DNA from: Narthecium ossifragum
Lineage: Eukaryota > Streptophyta > Magnoliopsida > Dioscoreales > Nartheciaceae
Length of the DNA stretch: 64,000 bases
Assembly (NCBI GenBank): GCA_963920575.1
Contig: OY986967.1
Location: 15,308,061-15,372,060, forward strand
Direction of reading: 5' to 3'
Below, piece by piece: positions 10,675 through 22,556 of the stretch. The notes beneath the pieces were generated by a model, which worked only from the letters and a program-made list of their open reading frames with translations, did not search any database and was not told the origin of the DNA. Numbering within the stretch: position 1 is the stretch's first letter; each line of letters begins with the position of its first letter. Position numbers and translations under genes: made by a program.

Positions 10675-13113
10675 AAGTTGTTAGAATCAAAACTTTGAAA
10701 GGAATAGTGTTGCTATTTAAGTTTTATATTTTTTTATATAATTTTATCATTTATATGTAATAAAAATTAAATTAAAATTAAAAAAAATAAAACCGCCTAG
10801 TCCCCGCCTAGGCGTCCGACTAGTCCTCTGGGCGCTAGTCCCCGGGCTTCCGCCCGACTAGCGCCTAGCGTTTTTTAGAACCTTGCCCTCAAGTAAGATC
10901 TGGGTGTATACAGGGGTCCCATAACCCCACCGCGTGTCCCTGAGGTTCAGGAGCAGCCATCAGTAGCAGGAAACAACACTGCTGACTCTCAATAGGACAC
11001 TGAACACTGTTTGGTGGGAAGAGACACCACTGAGTAGGCAACTCCTATACTCAAGAGTTTTAAGAACATCGGACACCGGCTACACCTCAGATCCGACTCG
11101 AGGCCGACACGACCTCTACAATCATCAAGCAACAAGTGTACCAGTCCTCTAGGCTTATCATCGAATCGACTGGACACAACAATTCGAACCGGGTCCAAAC
11201 TACCCAACCCCGGCCCTAGGGCTAAGTCCGAGCTTCCAGCATCGGGACGGCGACCCACAGATCACCCACGCCCTAACCAATGCAACTAATGCACAACAGG
11301 GAAATGCATGCTATGAACATACACAGATAAGAAGTAAAGCATGCAACAGTATGACAAACATCATATAAGTCAACCGGATCGCTGCAGCGGTACTACCGAC
11401 AACTGCCAGCCGATCCGCAGCGGGTCCCGGCATTACGACGGTACCGCGACCGTCAACTGAGGACTCCTGCAACGGGAAGCAAACCCGAAAACGATGATGA
11501 ACAGTAAACAATATAATATTATATTCCGAAATATAATATTATATTCAAAACACCCAAAAGTTCTCTACTAGAGGCTAATTGATCCCATCAATCCGACGTC
11601 CAAACGACGTTGGATTCAAGAGCCAACTTAGCCATTAGTAGATATATATACCAGGATCAACATATCCAAAATCCATAATCATCCAATGGTTGGATTAACG
11701 GGAAAACACTAATAAAAACCGTTAATCAAACTAACTTACTAATTAATTGCTGCAACGCAGCCCTCCAGTAAACAATTCATAAAAAATTATAGGAAAATTG
11801 GAAAATTATGACATCAGTTGAGTTAGAGAGTAGATTCAAAGATCTACAACTCTTATGTTCATCACAACCCAAGATCTGGGAAACTCGGCCCAAGCCGGCT
11901 GTTCTTCAAGAACAGCAGAAACCAGAAAATCCGAGCTTAATCATGCATAAAACCTACTAAGATCTCAACCAAAGATCATAAAACCCATATCCGAAATTCT
12001 ACTAGGCATGAGGAAACCAACAAGACAAAGATCAACAAGATCCAACGGCTAGATCTAGAGAAACCCAATAAAGAACACAGTAGGTAGAAGAACCTACCGA
12101 AGAACGCTTTCCTCGGCTGATCCCTCGCAACCACCCTCGCAACCAGTCACCAACAAGCCACCAAACCACATCAGGAGCCTTCCTCTCGTTGCCACGGATC
12201 CAACGAGCCTTAGAACACCCAAAATGATGGTCGGAGGAGGGAGAACGGAAGAGGGGAAGGTGGCTGCCGGAAAAACAGGAGAAGAGAACTGTCGGGAGAG
12301 AAGAAAAAGAGGAAGGAAGAAGAAGAAGAAAGAAGAAGGGGAAGGAGAAAAAGAGGAAAGGGGGAGGGGACAGCCGGAAAAGAGGGGAGAAAGGTGAAGG
12401 AGGGGAGGGAAAGTCCTCCCCTTCTGACAGGAGAGAGCGACGGCCAACAGCGGCCGTCCTCGCGAAGCAGAAAAAGCCACCGACGCGAGTCCGATCGATC
12501 GCTCCAAGGAGCGATCGAACGCTCGCGCCCCGGATCGATCCAACACCAAGTCGGATCGATCCGACACAGGCTGGATCGATCCAACACCAAGTCGGATCGA
12601 TCCGAGCGGATCAAAAACCCACCGAGCGATCGATCGCTCAAGGGTCGTCAGCTGCCCAAAAGCAAGCTTCCGCGCGCCCGAGCTCGGATCTTCCGATCCC
12701 GGGTCCACCTAGCCATTCTAAACAAACACTAACACATACAAGGTCAGTGTGTGCACACGCGGGTGTGAAACAAACCAACAAGGCGCAATTTACCAAATTA
12801 CCCTTGCGGTCTACAATGAGCCACAGGGGTAAATGGACAGGTCCTCACAATTGATCCTCTCGTCCTGGAAAGTGGAAAATGGGGAAACAACGTGCCTCAA
12901 ACCCCGATCTTTCGATCCAGGTCACACCTAAGGGTTCTAATCGAACAAGGACAACATCTCAAGGTCGTGTGTGCACAACGTGAGTGTGGAACGACCCTCG
13001 ACGCACCCGGTCGAGCCAGGTCTGAGGACCCGGTTCTCACAACCTAACATCCTTAAAAAGAATTACGTCCCGAAATTCATTAAGGATAAGGCCAGCAAGA
13101 AAACAAGCTACTC

Positions 13114-13502
13114 CTAGGGGCACCAACACCCACAGCAAGGGGAAAAACTACATGTTGGAGCCTGCTGAAGTAACCGCTGGGGTTGGTAGGACTGGTAAGA
13201 TGGTTGCACCTCATCTGGATACTTCCGGTCGGGTAGCGCGTACACTTGCCCTCCGTAGTCTACTCTACGTCTGCCTCTACCGCGGCCTCTGCCAGATCCT
13301 GCTCTCGGCCCCTGCCCGGCCCAAGGCGCTCCGTCCCTACTTCCCTGCGACCACACACTCCACGCGCCTCGCTGTGGACAGTCTGTGACGAAGTGCCCCG
13401 GCTGCCGGCAGTGGAAACACAGCGCGGGTCCACGCTCCTGGTACTAGCGAAGGTGCCCAGTGCTGACGACTCTCGGCCTCTGCGGCCCGCCGGACGGCGC
13501 AT
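13114..13502 (-). pseudogene. Gag C-terminal remnant with CCHC zinc knuckle
   Basis: Minus-strand reading gives CFHCRQPGHFVTDC (13378-13419), a perfect CX2CX4HX4C knuckle, followed by a Gly/Arg/Gln-rich stretch and a GGQVYAL motif that usually sits at the gag-protease junction of chromoviral gypsy elements. Beyond it the sequence jumps to the polypurine side of the element, so protease through integrase are deleted. Confidence 0.72.
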
Positions 13503-13743
13503 TCATCATGCGATGTGTTCTGGCCTCCTATGAGAGAGCCGCCGAGCTGCCTTGTCATCTACGCAAGCACCAGAGACGCGAGAATCCACTCGTCAAAAAC
13601 CAAAACACACAACAATCAATAAAGCAAAACGCATCACACGCGAGCGCAAACAAACATGCGGGGATGCTCTACTCCTAGAACTATCCTGACCCACACTCAA
13701 ACCTTAACCGCAAACCTAATCCTATGCCTGGGACCTACAGCCT

Positions 13744-13755
13744 GCTCTGATACCA
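13744..13755 (-). promoter_or_regulatory. Primer binding site for tRNA-iMet
   Basis: The minus strand reads TGGTATCAGAGC, complementary to the 3' end of plant initiator tRNA-Met, three bases from the LTR end. This fixes the element as minus-oriented. Confidence 0.9.
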
Positions 13756-13758
13756 AGT

Positions 13759-15882
13759 TGTCACGCCCCGGCCCTGAAGACCCTTCTGGACCGGGACGTG
13801 AGGGAAGGGGGACCTACACATGTTCACTTCCAATCGGGCACGATACAACAATTATCACAAATAATTTAAACATCTAACTTCTGAAGGTATAATTGAAACC
13901 TAAAACATACTATTCCATTAACATCAGAGTTGTACATATTTATATCAGAATTACTCAAAGATAGAAATTATACATATAAACTAATCCACGAGGGATACTG
14001 TATACAAAAACTGCCCAACTAAACGATCCGATCCTCAGTCACCTCAACGCCCTCCCGAAGTCGACGCGCCGCCAAAAGCTGATCTGCTGGGAGCTACAGA
14101 GACACTGGCGTCTGCACCTGTAAACGCAGCCCGGGTAGGATGAGCATAAAGCCCAGTAGGGTTCTACTCTACGTCACACTCAAGGAAGGGGAAGCTGCAA
14201 CTGAACCGTCTCATTGCCAAGCCTAAGGTGCAATTACAACAAGCATGCAAACGCGACGGAAATCAGGCCTGCTCTGGACGCTCCCCAATCGCCGACCACG
14301 CCGGGGATCACACCGGCTCTAGGTGCTCCCCAAACGTCAACAACAGAATAGTAAAGCATCCACACTCAAGCTTGGCAAAGGAGGACAAAAAGACCTCTAA
14401 ACCTCGAGAACCAATACCTGATAAGTCAATAGTACCACAATCTCGTCCTAGACCAGGCTACCCAACCACAGTCCTAGAGCTAGACCTGAGCTACCCGAGA
14501 GCCTCGGATCGACGATCAACCCATCGTCCATGCCTTAACCTAAAATACATCTAATGCAATCAAATGCATGCACCTATACAAACATCTAACCTAAGTGTCA
14601 CTATATGGCATACCAACAATATGAGGCAGAATTATTCTACACATTCTCGGAAGCCGTGACTCTCCCGGTTAACCACAAAACAGTAAAGATCTAACTACTA
14701 CAAATTACAACTAAATAAAGTATAATAAATAAATGCAACTATAATTAACACATGCTTATAGAAAAACCGATTCAATTCCATAAAAGTCGGCAAAACAATC
14801 GAAAATACAAATCATTGTAAAAACTCAAGGCAAAGCGTGAAATGACGATTAAAACACCATAATATCCTAATTCTAGCAATATAAAAGACATAAAAGAAAA
14901 CCGAGTTGATTTGGAATCAAACCGTTGAAAACCAAGCCAAAATCAGCTTACTGCACAAAGGAGATCGATCTTCATACCCATGAAGATCAATCTTCTCCAT
15001 ACGCGCCCTCTGCCAAGGCAAATGATCGATCTTCACACCCAGTGGAGATCAATCTTCCTTGCGCAGGTCCACTGGTAAGGGAGAGATCGATCTTCCTTGC
15101 GCAGGTCCATTGGTAAGGGAGAGATCGATCTTCCTCTACAAGAAGATCGATCCTCCTCGGGCCAACACCGCACCCCACCTCAACACGAAAGAGATCGATC
15201 TTCATGGCCATGAAAATCGATCCTTCTTGAGCACCGCCGGAAACCCACCGGAGAAAACAAAGGAAAACGCACGAAATATAACACCAAACTTCATAAAACT
15301 CAGGGATCTGGTAGCATGGAACTAGGGGAGTCCAAAAATACTAAAATACCGGAAAACCAACGGCTACATACAAAGGTCTAAGCTAAAGAGAGACAAAGCA
15401 AACCTAAGTTACCAATTCTTAAGATCTGGGTAGAGATCCCTACCTAGAACCGATGGAAGCCTCCAAATCTAGCTCTACAAGCCTTGGATCATCCAAACGA
15501 TCCTCCCCAAGCTGCCGGATTCGACCTCCTTCCAAGATTTCCAAAGAAATCAAAACGAAGTCGGTGGGTTCTACTTGTAGAACCAGTTATGACCAGAGAG
15601 ATCGATCTTCACCCCTTTGAAGATCGATCTTTTTCGTGACAAGGCAAAGACTTTCCAGGCACAGGGAGATCTATCTTCTATTCCGAGAAGATCGATCCTC
15701 TCGTCCTGGAAAATGGAAAACGGGGAAACAACGTGCCTCAAACCCCGATCTTTCGATCAAGGTCACACCTAAGGGTTCTAATCAAATAAGGACAACATCT
15801 CAAGGTCGTGTGTGCACAACGCGAGTGTGGAACTACCCTCGACGCACCCGGTCGAGCCAGGTCTGAGAACCCGGTCCTCACA
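13759..15882 (-). repeat. Right LTR (5' LTR in element sense)
   Basis: 2124 bp, TGTCACGCC...CCTCACA on the + strand. It is uninterrupted and gives the reference for the left copy. It contains the conserved CAGTAGGGTTCTAC block near 14154 and AGATCGATCT palindromes at 14960-15220 and 15597-15700. Confidence 0.85.
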
Positions 15883-16336
15883 CGTCCAACCTACAAAAAG
15901 CCTTATCATGATTGGATCGATCAAATGTACTAATTTCCTAGTAATTATAAGGTTCAAGAATTTACTAGGATCTTTGATGTGGATGAGACGTCTACCATTG
16001 AACATATTGGAAAATTTTCCATGCAATGTGGAGAAGTGAACAATTATATAAAACTAAGGCTATTTCCAAGCTCTTTAGGTGGACTTGATTATTCATGATT
16101 CATCAAATTACCGGCCAATTCTATACAAAATTGGAAACAAATGGAACATGCCTTCTATTCACAATTTTACAAAACAGAACCAGAAATAACTATAGGCGAT
16201 TTAACTCGGTTAAGACAACGACCATATGAAGATGTGACAGCCTTCTTACAAAGATTTAAGAGAGCACGTAGCTAGTGTTTCATCCCCTTGCCCGAGAGAA
16301 AATGTGTTAAAATCGCTCAAAATGGTTTATCATTTG
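15883..16336 (+). pseudogene. Ty3/gypsy (Tat-like) gag, segment 2
   Basis: Continues the gag interrupted at 4740. Translation with small frame corrections gives a retrotransposon-gag core: a KKPYHDWIDQM motif, then a region like EFTRIFDVDE, then LRLFPSSLGG and WKQMEHAFYSQFYKTEPEI followed by DLTRLRQRPYEDV. Several stops make it non-functional. It is cut at 16336 by the next LTR element, whose flanks ATTTG and ATTTA look like a decayed 5-bp target duplication. Confidence 0.72.
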
Positions 16337-16454
16337 TGGTAGTCCTAATATTATTTTAATGATGTCAAATTATGTATGATGATAAAACTTAGTTTGAATG
16401 TTAATATCCCTTAAAAAGGAAGCTTTAAATTTCATATCTATAAATTTTTTCTGC

Positions 16455-16799
16455 TCGCGGATAATGCGGCGGTTGATCGGTGAATCGATCGCGGACCATA
16501 CTTAATGATGCAGCGGTCGATCGATGGATCGACAACGGACCATACACGAGCGGTGGTAGATCGGTATAGAGGCTCGCGGATGATGCGACGATCGACCGTG
16601 AAGACTGACGGATGATGCATGGATCAACCACGAAGACCGGATGAATGACAAGGCCATATGTTGTATACGACGGTCGATCTGGCGGACGATGCGACGGTCG
16701 ACCGCCAGTCAGAAATAGAGCCATTACAGAGCCGTTGGAGAAAGCAAAAATAGCCATTGAAAGGCTATTTGGAGGGCTTCGGAGCTCAGCTATAAAAGG
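16455..16799 (+). promoter_or_regulatory. GGTCGACCG-type palindrome array upstream of the TR-GAG LTR TATA box
   Basis: Repeated GATGATGCGACGGTCGACC / GGATCGACC units fill 16455-16715, and CTATAAAAGG lies at 16790-16799, about 75 bp later. The right LTR repeats this (array 19022-19195, TATA near 19279). Confidence 0.6.
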
Positions 16800-17289
16800 G
16801 GAGATGCAACAAACTTGCACCCAACTTAGGGGAGCTAAGGGATCATTGGCAAATATTTGCAGCAAGTTTATTCTCTTTATTTGTGAGCTTAACTTTGTAA
16901 AACTATTTTGAGTTGTGAAGTAGACATTGAGAGAAAGAGATCCAACAGTGGTTGAGAGAGATTATAAGGTTGCCAAACACCCATAAGCTTGGTGAAAGGC
17001 TTGTAAATGTCTTACAAGTAGTGGAAACTCAAGGAGGATCCTTTGGTAGAGTGGACGTAGGCAAGGTTGGCCGAACCACTATAAAAATATAGTGCAATCT
17101 CTCTAAACTCATATTTTATCCTTAATTTACTTGCTTTATTTTCTACTCTAATTATTTGCTAGCATATGGTTTTATTAGGCCTAAGATCAACCCTCTCTTA
17201 GACCTTCAACTTGTACCAGAGTTAGGTCTCTATTTTAGTGGTGTGATAACTCTTAGAGGATCCTAAATTGAGATTGAATTCAAAGAGGG

Positions 17290-18336
17290 ACAATCTACCA
17301 ATAGGCCACCTTACTTCGATGGTTTAAATTACACCTATTGAAAAACTAAGATGGAAATTTTCATACAATCCATGGATTATGAAGCATGGATGACTATTGA
17401 AGTTGGAGATTTCACTCCTACAAACATTGGTGAGGGAAAATAAGTCTCAAAAGCTAAGAGTGAGTATACCCCAAATGATTTTAGAAAACTTCAAGTGAAT
17501 GCCAAAGCTAAAAATTTTCTATTTTGCTCCTTAGCTCAAATGAGCTTAATAGAGTTTTGACATGTAAATCGGCTAAGGAGATATGGGATAAATTTGATGT
17601 CACTTATGAGGGTATTAGCCAAGTCAAAGAAACTAAAATTAGTATGCTTGTTAATGATTATGAGTTATTTTCTATGAATGATGATGAGAACACAAGCGAT
17701 ATGATTACTTGCTTTACCAATATTATTAACGTTGTTGATTCTCTTGGTAAAGTCTATACTAATGATGACATTGTGAGAAAGATCCTTAGGTGCCTACGTA
17801 AATCATGGGATCCCAAAGTGACGGCAATCGAAGAAGCGAAAGAGTTATCAAAGCTGTCACTTGATGAGCTCATGTGTTCTCTCATGGTATATGAGATAAA
17901 TTTGGAGAGGAGCAATGATAGAGAGACGAAGAAAAAGAAAACTATTGCTCTCAAGTCCACACACAAGGATTCATCGGATTGAAGCAATGAAGAAGATGAC
18001 GAGAAGATGCAAAAGATTACAAGGAGAATTAGAAACATCTTCAAACTTCAAGAAAAGAAAACTCCCAAAGGCGATAAAGCAAACTCTTCTTCTTATTTGA
18101 ACAAAACTATTTGCTATGAGTGTAGGTAACCTGGACACTACATGTCTGATTGTGCAAAGCTCAAGAAATCCTCAAACAAGAAGAAGAAAGCCAAGGAAAT
18201 TACTCGGGAAGAAAATGACTTGAGCTCCACCTCCGAAGAAGATGAAAAAGAAATTGCAAACCTTGGTTTAACTGCATTTGGAGATAAAAAAAATGAAACT
18301 GACAAGTGGAGGCTCAAGGTATTTGAATGTGGATAA
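17290..18336 (+). pseudogene. Copia-type gag of TR-GAG copy A, broken
   Basis: Starts with STNRPPYFDG and continues through a gag-polypeptide (UBN2-like) domain (KEIWDKFDVTYEG, VNDYELFSM, KILRCLRKSWDPKV) to a zinc knuckle CYECR-stop-PGHYMSDC and a Lys/Glu-rich tail. In-frame stops near 17339 and 17442, a frameshift around 17537, and stops at about 17980 and 18127 show it cannot make a full protein. Copy B at 53808-54848 is the better-preserved relative. Confidence 0.82.
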
Positions 18337-19772
18337 CAAATTGCTATAAAAAGAAATGGAGGTATACTTTAATTATTGTTTATAAATATTCCCTCCATTA
18401 TAACTTGTTATTCCATTTTATAAAGTTATTTTATTTTTTACTTCAAATGGTTTAAGAAAGTCTTTATTGATAACTTCTTTTTGTGAAGAATTGATTACTT
18501 TTCATCTTTAAATGACTTTTAATGTTCACTTTGTATCATGTTTAAGAAGATTTTAAACCTTCAATTTTCATTTTAAAACTTTCAATTGGTTCTCTTATGA
18601 TTTTTTTTTTATTTATGGTTTTATGTGATTCTTCCCTCCCCCCTCCCCCTACTATTTCTTTTTGATGATGTCAAAGGGGGAGAAATGTGGTTATGCGATG
18701 ATTTTCAAGCTATTTGATGAACTGTTGATTTTAAAATCGAAATTTTTGAAGTTTTTGATGAACCATTTCTTCTATGTGTGTTTGCATTAATGGATTTCAC
18801 TTTAGAACACATCTTATGTGTTTGACTCGATGCATAGTTTAAGGGGGAGATATTGAGGTTTTATCATCACGATTAAAATGGTTGTCATCATCAAAAAGGG
18901 GAGATTGTTAATCTTAGTATTGTTTTGATGATGTCAAATTATGTATGATGATAAAACTTAGTTTGAATGTTAATATCCCTTAAAAAGGAAGCTTTAAATT
19001 TCATATATATAAAGTTTTTGTGTTCGCGGATGATGCAGCGGTCAATCGGTGGATCGGTACATCGACCTTGGAGTGTCATTTTCATGACAGAGGCTCGCGG
19101 ATGATGCGGCGGTTGACCATGTAGACTGGATGAATGACAAGGCCATATTTTATATACGACGGTCGATCTGGCGGAAGATGCGACGGTCGACCCTCAGTCA
19201 GAAGTAGAGTCGTTATAGAGCCGTTGGAGAAGGCAAAAATAGCAGTTGGAAGGCTATTTAGTGAGCTTTGGAGCCCAGCTATAAAAGGGGAGATGCAGCA
19301 AACATTGAAGCAACTTAGGGGGAGTTAAGGGATTATTGGGAAATATTTGTAGCAAGTTTATTATCTTTATTTGTGAGCTTAACTTTGTAAAACTACTTTA
19401 AGTTGCGAAGTAGACATTGGGAGAAAGAGATCCAACAGTGGTTGAGAGAGATTGTAAGGTCGCCAAGCATCCGTCAGCTTGGTGGATAGGTTGCCAAGCA
19501 CCCGTAAGCTTGGTGAAAAGCTTGTAAAGGTCTTACAAGTAGTGGAACTTCAAGGAGGACCCTTAGGTGAAGTGAACGTAGGCAAGGTTGGCCGAACCAG
19601 TATAAAACTTTGGCGCAGTCTGTCTAAACTCATATTTTATCCTTCATTTACATCCTTTATTTTCTACTCTAATTATTTGCTAGCATACGGTTTTATTAGA
19701 CCCCTCCTATCTAGGTTTTCATCATCGATTTTCTTTTATAAGGCCTAATATCAACCCCTTCTTCGACTTTCA

Positions 19773-20212
19773 ATTTAAACTTAAGAAAAAATTCTAGGAT
19801 AGATATTTTTTTGATCACTTTCAATTTCAAACTAGCGCGATACATTATGAGTAGTTATTAAAGGAATAGAATCAAATGAAAGCGTCTTCTCGAGGAACAT
19901 ACTATAAAGACTCAAACTTTGAAATCGATCAAGTCTCTGAACTTGATGAAGAATGTTAATATATGACTAATGTATGCTTGGCCGAATTATTAAAGGGTCT
20001 ACCATTTACTTGTAAGGGGCTTGCAAGACTTGAGCAAAAGCTTAAGAGTAAAGAAGTAGCAAAGGATGGTAAACATCAATTGAGGAAGTTTACATTTGAT
20101 GTTAACATTGCCGATCAATTCTTTGATCAATTATTAAAAGATAAACTAATCAAACTGGATGATGGACATGTTATGCCAAACCCTGACCATTAAAAAAATG
20201 CAACCCAATTGT
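19773..20212 (+). pseudogene. Ty3/gypsy (Tat-like) gag, segment 3
   Basis: Resumes the same host gag. Recognisable pieces are MKASSRGTYYKDS, QLRKFTFDVNIADQFFDQLL and KLIKLDDGHVMPNPD, the last being the usual DGHV motif shortly before the zinc-knuckle region of Tat-lineage gag. It stops at the CACTA insertion (20213). Confidence 0.68.
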
Positions 20213-20234
20213 CACTACAGGAAAAATCACATGT

Positions 20235-20480
20235 TGTGACCAAAACAATTGCGACCAATATATTTTGGTCGGTACAGGTACATTATTAGCGACCACAATC
20301 GATCTGGTCGAAAGAGGCTATAGGACAATTGTTTTGGAGGGACCAAGATATTTGGTCAAAATATATGGTTGCAACTGGGATATTTCTGATGGTGATCTAA
20401 CCTTACAGTGGCTGTTGCGATCACTTCTTTGGTCGTTAAAATTAATTTAACCAATTGCGATAATTTGTTTGGTCAATAAA
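20235..20480 (+). repeat. CACTA subterminal repeats, left side
   Basis: Repeated TTGCGACCA / TTTGGTCGC motifs in both orientations, the typical pattern of transposase binding sites at CACTA ends. The matching block is at 29305-29745. Confidence 0.78.
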
Positions 20481-20651
20481 ACTTATTTCAGGCTTTTATG
20501 TTATATTACGTTTTTTTAAGGGCTTTGTTGCAAATGTGGTTAATAATCTAACCTAATCCCTCAATCCCTCGATCTCCATCGCCCCCATCCCGCGCAGCTC
20601 CGTGATCGCGTCACCGCCGCGCCATCGTCGCCGGCTCAAGGCTCGTCGGTG

Positions 20652-20875
20652 AGCGCTCCCTCCCTCTCTCTCTCTCTTTCTCCCCGCCTCTCTCTCCCTC
20701 CCTCCCACCCTCTCTAGATCTCTCTCTGTCTCTGTCTCTGTCTCTCCCTCCCTCTCTAGAGCTCTCTCTCTGTCTCTGTCTCTCTCTCTCCCTCCCTCTC
20801 TAGATCTCTCTCTCTGTCTCTGTCTCTGTCTCTCTCCCTCCCTCCCTCCCTCTCTAGATCTCTCTCTCACTCTCA
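20652..20875 (+). repeat. CT-rich microsatellite (TCTCTG / CTCCCTCC)
   Basis: Low-complexity pyrimidine tract inside the CACTA element, preceded by a GC-rich stretch (20560-20650) that resembles a captured 5' UTR. The Arg/Glu-rich minus-strand frame here is an artefact of the repeat. Confidence 0.85.
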
Positions 20876-20880
20876 CTCCC

Positions 20881-22551
20881 TGATGAGACGTGGAAAGTGT
20901 CGCGGCTTAACGCGCCCGATCAAAATTACAAATTTATAATCAAACTCTTTACTAACTACCTTTTGGGGTAGCAAGTGGTGAGTCCGAGTCGATCCGCAGG
21001 GAAGAGACTAGAGTTGAAATGGTATACTAAGCATAATCGTCTACCAAGAAGTTGGAGGAAAAGATTTAGATTTGGGTTTTTAACTAAACTAGACCGAAAT
21101 TAATGCAACAAGGTATTAAGATATAAAGAGAGGCCGAGGGATCCTTAATCAATAACAAGGGTTCTAATAGGTCATCCTAAGACAAGGGCATGCCTCCTCA
21201 AATTGAATGGTTAAATCCGAATGTCGATAGGCGAATGGCTAGGTACACCTATCGCTCGACGAGGCTCGGGTTAAGATCCCTCGTCGACGAGAACAAAAGT
21301 CTAATGATCGGCTATCGAATGATTAGTTGCGATCGCCGCTAACGAACCCTCTAATTAGGATGGATTCGTCGCAAGAGAGCAAACATGATATGGATCTAGG
21401 TGTGATAGCGAGGTGGTTTTAGCACCTCGCTGGCCAAAATCCCAATAATAGGATGAGTGGAGAGTTAGGGATAGATTGTTGGTGGTTCTAGCACCACAAT
21501 CTAGTCCAATCTTGGATTAGAATCCTTCGCCGTGAGAGAATCCATGGTTCTAGCATGAATCCCTCGGATTCTCTCACGAGAGGTTCCATCCAAGCCCTAG
21601 CATGCAAGAGGCCTAAATCTAGGGCACAATAGGGCAATCCAAGCATCCATCCAAGAAAACAACACCAAACTCGTAAAGAAATTAAATCCAATCCATACAA
21701 CCATTCAATTAGAGTAGCAAAGCCCTATATCCTAGGATTCCTTAAAAGAAACCCTTATTATATCATAAGAATCCCTAAGCTAAAAGTTTAGTAACTCATC
21801 TTGGGGGTTTGATCCGTGGAGGGAGGTTGATGACGCTCTCCTTCCATGGATCTCCTCCAAAAAAGTCCTATTCTAAATGGGGTAAGAGGAATCTAAAAGA
21901 GGAAAAAGCTGAGAAAAGTTCTGGAGAAGATCCCCAAAATCCCCCAAAAGGGGTCTATTTATAGTACACAAGCCTCCCCCTCTCGGATTAGATCTGGACC
22001 ATTGATTTTGCTCGGCTGGCACAAAAAGATCGATCCTTAGAGTGTAGAAGATCGATCTTCCTCTTCCGTGTGATCGCTGGTCCCGTGGAAGATCGATCAT
22101 CCTATAGAGGAAGATCGATCTTTGTTCTTGACTGCGGCTACGCCCCGATGAAGATCGATCTTTCAGTAGATGAGGATCCATCCTCTAGAATGTCGCGCTC
22201 TGTCATCTCTTTTGCCCGTGAAAGATCGATCATGCACTTGGGAAAGATCGATCCTTCTAACACTTGCGTTCTGTCACTAAAAAGTGCGCATAAGGGATCG
22301 ATCTTCTCATGATGGAAGATCGATCCTTGTTGTTCCGACTGGACTTCTTCTTAATGTCTTTAAAGGAAAAAAGGATCGATCTTCTTCGTACTAAACTGGC
22401 CCGAATGAATTCGTTTTAGCTCGGAACTTGATCTAATCCTCGTTGAGGGCTCTTGTACCTGTAATGGGGTAATAATCGTCAGTAAGGCCTTGCTCGGAGA
22501 CTAACAAGGCCAAGTTGAAGGGGTGATTTGTGTACTTTTCACGTCTTATCA
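20881..22551 (-). mobile_element. Solo LTR inside the CACTA element
   Basis: 1671 bp, ends TGATGAGACGTG and CACGTCTTATCA, with target duplication CTCCC at 20876-20880 and 22552-22556. A TATA-like box reads CTATAAATAG on the minus strand (21955-21964), so the LTR is minus. An array of GATCGATC palindromes (22027-22385) lies upstream of that box. Confidence 0.88.
22027..22385 (-). promoter_or_regulatory. AGATCGATCTT palindrome array upstream of the LTR TATA box
   Basis: About ten GATCGATC-core palindromes with arms such as AAGATCGATCTTC, spaced 15-40 bp, beginning about 63 bp from the TATA-like box at 21955-21964. Confidence 0.62.
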
Positions 22552-22556
22552 CTCCC

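Larger units (their letters stand above)
7116..10885 (+). mobile_element. Complete hAT transposon with terminal inverted repeats and 8-bp target duplication
   Basis: The ends are CAAGGTTCTAAAAAACGC at 7116-7133 and its exact reverse complement at the right end (10868-10885). CCCTCAAG is duplicated at 7108-7115 and 10886-10893. The related solo LTR at 47686-50158 shows the empty site with a single copy of CCCTCAAG (as its complement near 49695). The 3770-bp element holds one spliced transposase gene. Clustered CGCCTAGGCG-type repeats lie just inside both ends (7140-7265 and 10793-10868), as expected for hAT transposase binding regions. Confidence 0.95.
6650..12849 (-). mobile_element. Solo gypsy LTR (same family as 47686-50158) carrying a hAT transposon
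   Basis: Ends are TGTCGCGCCCCG and GGTCCTCACA, with the 5-bp target duplication ATTGA at 6645-6649 and 12850-12854. After removing the hAT element (3770 bp) and its duplicated 8-bp site, about 2.42 kb remains, matching the 2.47-kb solo LTR at 47686-50158 in inverse orientation. No internal region is present, so this is a solo LTR. A palindrome array (GGATCGATCC, GCGATCGATCGC) occupies about 12478-12635. GC-rich frames on both strands around 12094-12732 are LTR sequence, not genes. Confidence 0.88.
4741..13041 (-). repeat. Left LTR (3' LTR in element sense), interrupted by a solo LTR
   Basis: 4741-6649 and 12850-13041 align with 13759-15882 on the right. The interrupting block 6650-12849 is flanked by ATTGA on both sides, and the right LTR shows the empty site as GAAGATCGATCCTC. 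The two LTRs differ by scattered substitutions and a few indels, so the insertion is not recent. Confidence 0.82.
4741..15882 (-). mobile_element. Ty3/gypsy LTR retrotransposon, gag remnant only (non-autonomous), with nested insertions
   Basis: Two similar LTRs, 4741-13041 (interrupted) and 13759-15882, each start TGTCACGCC and end CTCACA on the + strand. Orientation is minus: next to the right LTR lies the reverse complement of a tRNA-iMet primer site, and next to the left LTR (about 13045-13080) is the reverse complement of the TTCGGGACG...TTTTTAAGG stretch typical of chromovirus 3' ends. The internal region is only about 717 bp and keeps a gag zinc knuckle but no reverse transcriptase or integrase. 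Flanks are CATGG and CGTCC, so no clean target duplication is visible. The Tekay/Del-like assignment is inferred from the LTR ends, PBS and gag tail. Confidence 0.8.
16337..19772 (+). mobile_element. Gag-only Ty1/copia retrotransposon (TR-GAG type), copy A
   Basis: LTRs 16337-17208 (872 bp) and 18906-19772 (867 bp) are closely similar. A degenerate primer site (TTGTACCAGAG) follows the left LTR, and a polypurine tract AAAAAGGGGAGAT (18893-18905) precedes the right one. The 1.7-kb interior encodes only a decayed gag; protease, integrase, reverse transcriptase and RNase H are absent. This matches the described class of terminal-repeat elements with a GAG domain, which depend on other elements for movement. 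Flanking ATTTG / ATTTA is a near-perfect target duplication. Confidence 0.85.

Noticed and set aside
12094..12732. Overlapping Ser/Arg-rich frames on both strands
   Set aside because: They fall inside a solo LTR, and their DRS-type repeats come from GATCGATC palindromes, not from protein selection.
13744..13755. Part of a tRNA-Met gene
   Set aside because: Only the 3'-end complement is present, next to an LTR edge, so it is a primer site.
4736..15887. Target-site duplication for the element 4741-15882
   Set aside because: Flanks CATGG and CGTCC do not match; the gag flanks show only a loose similarity (CGACCAACTAC and CGTCCAACCTAC).
20553..20876. Arg/Glu-rich minus-strand frame
   Set aside because: It is a translation of a CT microsatellite.
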